From Metellina segmentata (lineage: Eukaryota; Arthropoda; Arachnida; Araneae; Tetragnathidae), in NCBI GenBank assembly GCA_947359465.1, contig OX375873.1, positions 73,410,278 through 73,474,277 on the forward strand: DNA of 64,000 nt, read 5' to 3'. Position 1 is the first letter of the stretch. Each line of letters opens with the position of its first letter. The position numbers and the translations under genes were made by a program. This document shows positions 60,260-64,000 of this stretch, one piece after another. The notes beneath the pieces were generated by a model that was not told where the DNA came from, did not search any database, and worked only from the letters and a program-made list of their open reading frames with translations.

Positions 60260-62686
60260 AATTTGAAAGTTTAAGATACCATGACCCCTTTAATCGTGAA
60301 TAAATCATCGAATCATCTCAATATTGGAATTATTTTAAGCTTTAATATCTCTCCCTTTTTATCTCTCTCTCTTTTTTTCTTCTTGAAGGTTTTGAAGAGT
60401 GGCTTTTCATTATGTAACCTAAATATGTCAATTTTAGTCCATCTTAAGTTAAAATATTTTTCAATTTTGTAGCTTTAGTTTTTTTTCTGGTTTATGATAC
60501 CTGAATTTCGTACTTCTACTGTACCAGGCATTCATTAAAATGTGACCTCTATCACCACATTTTTCACGGAATGAAAAGTGATCGCATCAAAGTGGTTTTA
60601 CTATATTGTATCTGGTTTATTTGACCATTCTATTTCAATTGTTTGCAATGTGAAGGATAATTAAACCGATAAATAGAGCTTAGATTCCAAACTATAAACG
60701 CCCTGGTCTCGACAGGGATCCAAGACCTGTTGAACCCAAGTTAAGAGCTCTGATCACTCTGCTACCAAGCCAGCTTACCACATTTTGGAAAACCTCTTTT
60801 AAATTTTCGAAAGCATTAAGTATCCATGCACTTTAAATGCATCTTTTAGCAGAACAGTTCGCATACTACGCAGCGTCGTTTAATAGCTAAAACTAATTTT
60901 ACTGTCCTGGCACAAGTGAAGTTGCTACTTAAGAAAATTGGTTAATCCTTTTAAGAACATATCGCAGCTTATACCTCATCGATTTCCCCTTAACCCACAC
61001 AGTCGTTGGGGAAGAATAGGATCAAAATGAAAGATTTAGATCGTATTCAAGCAGAAACGTTGATTCTTAATAGCTCATGATGCCGGAAATTACTTCCACA
61101 TAATTGGGCTCATTTATAAGAAAATTAAATCAGGAATCCATTTCACGAGATTAAAGGCATCCCGATTGACGCATCAATGCCTCGTTATTGTAGCTAATGA
61201 TGAATTCTTAAAGACCGGAAATAATTGGATCAACGTAGTGGCAAACATACCGCATATCTCGCAGCCCTTTTTCGTTAAATATGATCCCACTGCATACGTA
61301 TAAGAGCGCGCTGTTTCTAATTGCCTTTATTCATTTAACTTTGCAACTGGCGGCTTTACTGAAGTAGGTAGTGCAGGGAAGGATTTGTGTACATAAGAAA
61401 TGAGCTCATTCGTGAAAACGAATTACCTCACATAGGGAATAATTTGTTGTATAGCAGAGAATTATCGGCATTTTCAGTATAACGAAACTAACAAATTTCT
61501 TTAATTCAATTTTTCTCGTACATTCTTAAACCAGAGTGTTGACTTTTATGATTATAAATCAACATTTGATCACTTTTGCACGGTTAGTTTCAAATAAAAA
61601 CAAATGAAAATCGAGTGTTTTGTACATTGAATATCATCGTCCCATTTCAAGTTATTTATCTGCTTTGGGACATATGGAAACAAAAACCAGTGCTTTCCGC
61701 TTTTGGCATGTGTCTGTATGTTTGAATGTTTTCGGTTGCACTACATCTTAGCTTCAGAATATACTATCATGCAATTTCGTTAACTTTAAATACAGTCGCT
61801 TAGTGGCAAAACATAACAACGCTAGCCTGTCTTCCAGTTTTATGTGTGTTTGGGTTTTCGCATGTCTGTACAAGTATCGCGTAAAATTATTTCAATTTAT
61901 TTTTATCACATGATACACACTTAAAATATAGTGCTTCAACTTAAAAAAGCATATTTAAATTTCCTTTTCCCTTGCCAATTTCAGACAATTTCTTGCCAAA
62001 ACAGCTGGATATCTGTACATAAATTAATTTTATTTGGCTGTATTGAAAAGATGGGATGTAAATTCAGCATTGCTATTGGGGTACAAATTCCCTTATCGAT
62101 ATATTTCGAGAAGCAGTTATTTTCCAGACATTACTTTTAGCGAATTTATATTTTAATACTTTACTTATTTTTTCCTTGAGAAATATTAATTAATTCTGAA
62201 CATTTGATGTTGATTATATAAAAATAATAATGCATTCCACAGAGTGTTTCGGAAATATCTGACCAAAAGAATGTTAGAGACCTCCCCACCAAAACAAAAA
62301 TACATTTTTGGCAAGGAATGTGTGTTACGTGAAAATGCAACGTTAGATGATAGAGGTTTGGGTTAGTTTCTGTAACATCCACGCGAAGTTCTGTTTCCAC
62401 AGTAACATCGCTTATTGGGCGTATTGCATCAGTCCCAATTCGGATTTTCAACAGCAAGCTCCTAACTCGTGTAGCGATGCATTTTAAATATTGCTAAAGA
62501 CGTATCCGTACGTTTGGATCAACTTTCATCAAAAGTCGTTGGTTTATATCACGTAATGATAGAATTCCGTTTTATGAAAACAAATAAGTCATACAACACA
62601 AAATCTTTTGTGCCAAGACTGGTAGCAAATTACATTTATTCAAAATAAATTTACAAACTACATTCTTTTCCAGGTTTTTAATTAAA
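60260..62686. other. no recognised gene; one tRNA-like SINE head
   Basis: AT-rich. 62161-62457 (minus strand) has a 98-codon frame with no firm motif. The tRNA-like stretch is listed separately. Confidence 0.45.
60690..60790 (-). repeat. tRNA-like SINE head (weak)
   Basis: The minus strand reads CTGGCTTGGTAGCAGAGTG and GAGCTCTTAACTTGGGTTCA, with A- and B-box resemblance only. No acceptor stem. Confidence 0.35.
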
Positions 62687-63343
62687 CTAGGGGGCCTGCC
62701 CCCTGCTCGCTAACGCTCGCCAACCCCCGGAGGATTGCTTCGCAATCCTCATTGGTTCGCTGCGCGAACCTATGCTCGCTTCGCTCGCCTCAATGAAGAC
62801 ATGTGTCCTAGCAGAAGGGATTGTTTACAAAATATGTTACCAAAAAAATGTTTTTCAAATCTAAATTTGCTGTATTACAGAAAAAATATGTACAGTATCT
62901 CTAAAATCAGAATTCAAATGAAAACTTTGTGCAAATTTTGACTCAAAATGTGATCGTTGCTTTGGAAATTGAATACCCAGCATGTTGTTTGTGTGTACAT
63001 TTTCCCAGCACTCAAACGACCCACACTCTTTCATTGAGTTTGTTGCAGAAAGTTGTAGTGCAAGCGTCTTGTTGAACTATAATTGTTGGCCCTGAAAAGG
63101 ACCGTTTTTTAAATGGCCCTGAAAAGATCCTCCGCTTTATTTGATTTCTATTATAAACTAACTGCAACAGCTCATTAAAATTTCCTTCTTTTTTTTTCAA
63201 TAAAATTTCATCCGATAACGCTATAAATTCAATCGATGCGCGAGACTTCGCGATAAACATACAATCGTACAGTGTTGCCAAAACGCGTTTACAAATAACG
63301 TCTTTTTCGTGAGCCACGTAAGAGAATTAATTATATATATAGA
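62687..63343 (-). mobile_element. non-autonomous Helitron, copy D
   Basis: Minus orientation: 5' A|TCTATATATATAATT at 63343, 3' hairpin GGGGGCAGGCCCCCTAG|T ending at 62687. It carries the intact stem-loop GGTCCTTTTCAGGGCC (63103 to 63088). 657 bp and well preserved. Confidence 0.9.
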
Positions 63344-64000
63344 TTACTTGGTTTCATAGAACGCTTAGTTCAATATAAACAAGTGATACCATCATTATCA
63401 TTCTTAATAGGTGCGATTTGCATTTAAAACTGAATCCATGAACTAAAAAAGGGGCCTAAGGTTTTGATTTGAAACTGCAAGGACACCAGAGCGAATTTTA
63501 AAAGAACCTTTGCTGATATTGGAAGGCTACAAATGTTATAAAATATCAGAACCAGGACTTTTTTTGAAACATTAAAATTCATGGCCATAGTAACAGAAAG
63601 CCAATGTTGCCTACTTCACAAATTGAAGTTATATTTTAGCAACTTACACTTGTTAAAAGTTTGTTGAAACAATAACTTTCTCTTTTAAAAACGCTATAAA
63701 ATCTCCCTGTCATTTTTCGAAAAATTGTAATTGGTTGCCTTTCCACTGTCTGATTGGAAGACATTCTATTTTTAAACAAGTTCTTTTGTTGTTGCATGTG
63801 CCACTAAATATAATTTTCAAGAAAAATTTATATTCTTTAAGAAAATTAGTCATAAATGTCGTATTAAATTAACTTATTATCCTTTTCTACAGCTGATGAA
63901 ATTCGATAATGTCACATGCCTGGTGAAGAGTACCGCAATTCAAAAAACATCAGTGGAACGAAAAGTGTTAGACTATTTTTCGTTTATTCGTTATTTTTAC
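63344..64000. other. no recognised feature
   Basis: AT-rich to the window end. No motif recognised. Confidence 0.5.

Noticed and set aside
62161..62457. 98-codon minus-strand frame
   Set aside because: Some segments look protein-like, but no family could be named and no supporting context was seen.

Overview
The window is AT-rich, repeat-dense animal DNA holding part of one conserved gene: a nicotinic acetylcholine receptor (nAChR) subunit on the minus strand. It reads as a beta1-type, non-alpha subunit. Four coding exons are visible, at 45210-45346, 37947-37991, 21083-21192 and 17519-18533, with matching phases and consensus splice sites. They cover the mature N-terminus through TM3 and the cytoplasmic loop. 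The exon carrying the signal peptide and the last exon carrying TM4 were not found and probably lie outside the window. Exon 3 encodes glutamine at the loop D site where insects have arginine and ticks, as I recall, have glutamine. Together with the repeat content this suggests a chelicerate, perhaps a spider. The species assignment is inference.

Almost everything else lies in or around introns of 2.5, 16.8 and 7.2 kb and is transposon debris. By region: 1.9-2.1 kb, a TTAA-bounded MITE; 5.5-7.6 kb, a hairpin array, triplicated promoter-like modules and a Helitron; 7.8-9.3 kb, a Tc1-like transposon inserted in an older Tc1-like fragment; 16.9-17.2 kb, a piggyBac-like MITE; 21.5-23.1 kb, a 1.6 kb DNA transposon with very long terminal inverted repeats and a perfect 8-bp target duplication; 24.1-24.4 kb, a foldback; 25.5-26.4 kb, a pogo-like element with a nested tRNA-SINE; 26.8-27.1 kb, a long TG tract; 29.1-30.0 kb, a piggyBac transposase relic; 31.7-31.9 kb, a solo LTR; 34.3-36.1 kb, Tc1 and mariner relics side by side; 39.5-40.2 kb, a 340-bp tandem duplication; 41.9-43.3 kb, a relic with a pogo/Tigger-like tail; 45.9-47.0 kb, a hAT-like element nested in another; 48.7-51.6 kb, a diverged tandem array interrupted by a MITE; 52-53 kb, an AT satellite between inverted arms and a TA-flanked MITE; 56.9-58.2 and 62.7-63.3 kb, three more Helitrons; 59.9-60.3 kb, a pogo-type MITE.

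The most unusual signals are two. First, a ~650 bp non-autonomous Helitron family (four copies) carries a 16-nt sequence identical in form to the metazoan histone mRNA 3' stem-loop, and its 3' end is a chain of short hairpins. Second, a TTAA-bounded MITE family is built internally from repeats of the palindrome GACGAGATATCTCGTC. No complete cellular gene, genuine tRNA or rRNA gene, or CRISPR array was seen. Family assignments rest on motif reading by eye.
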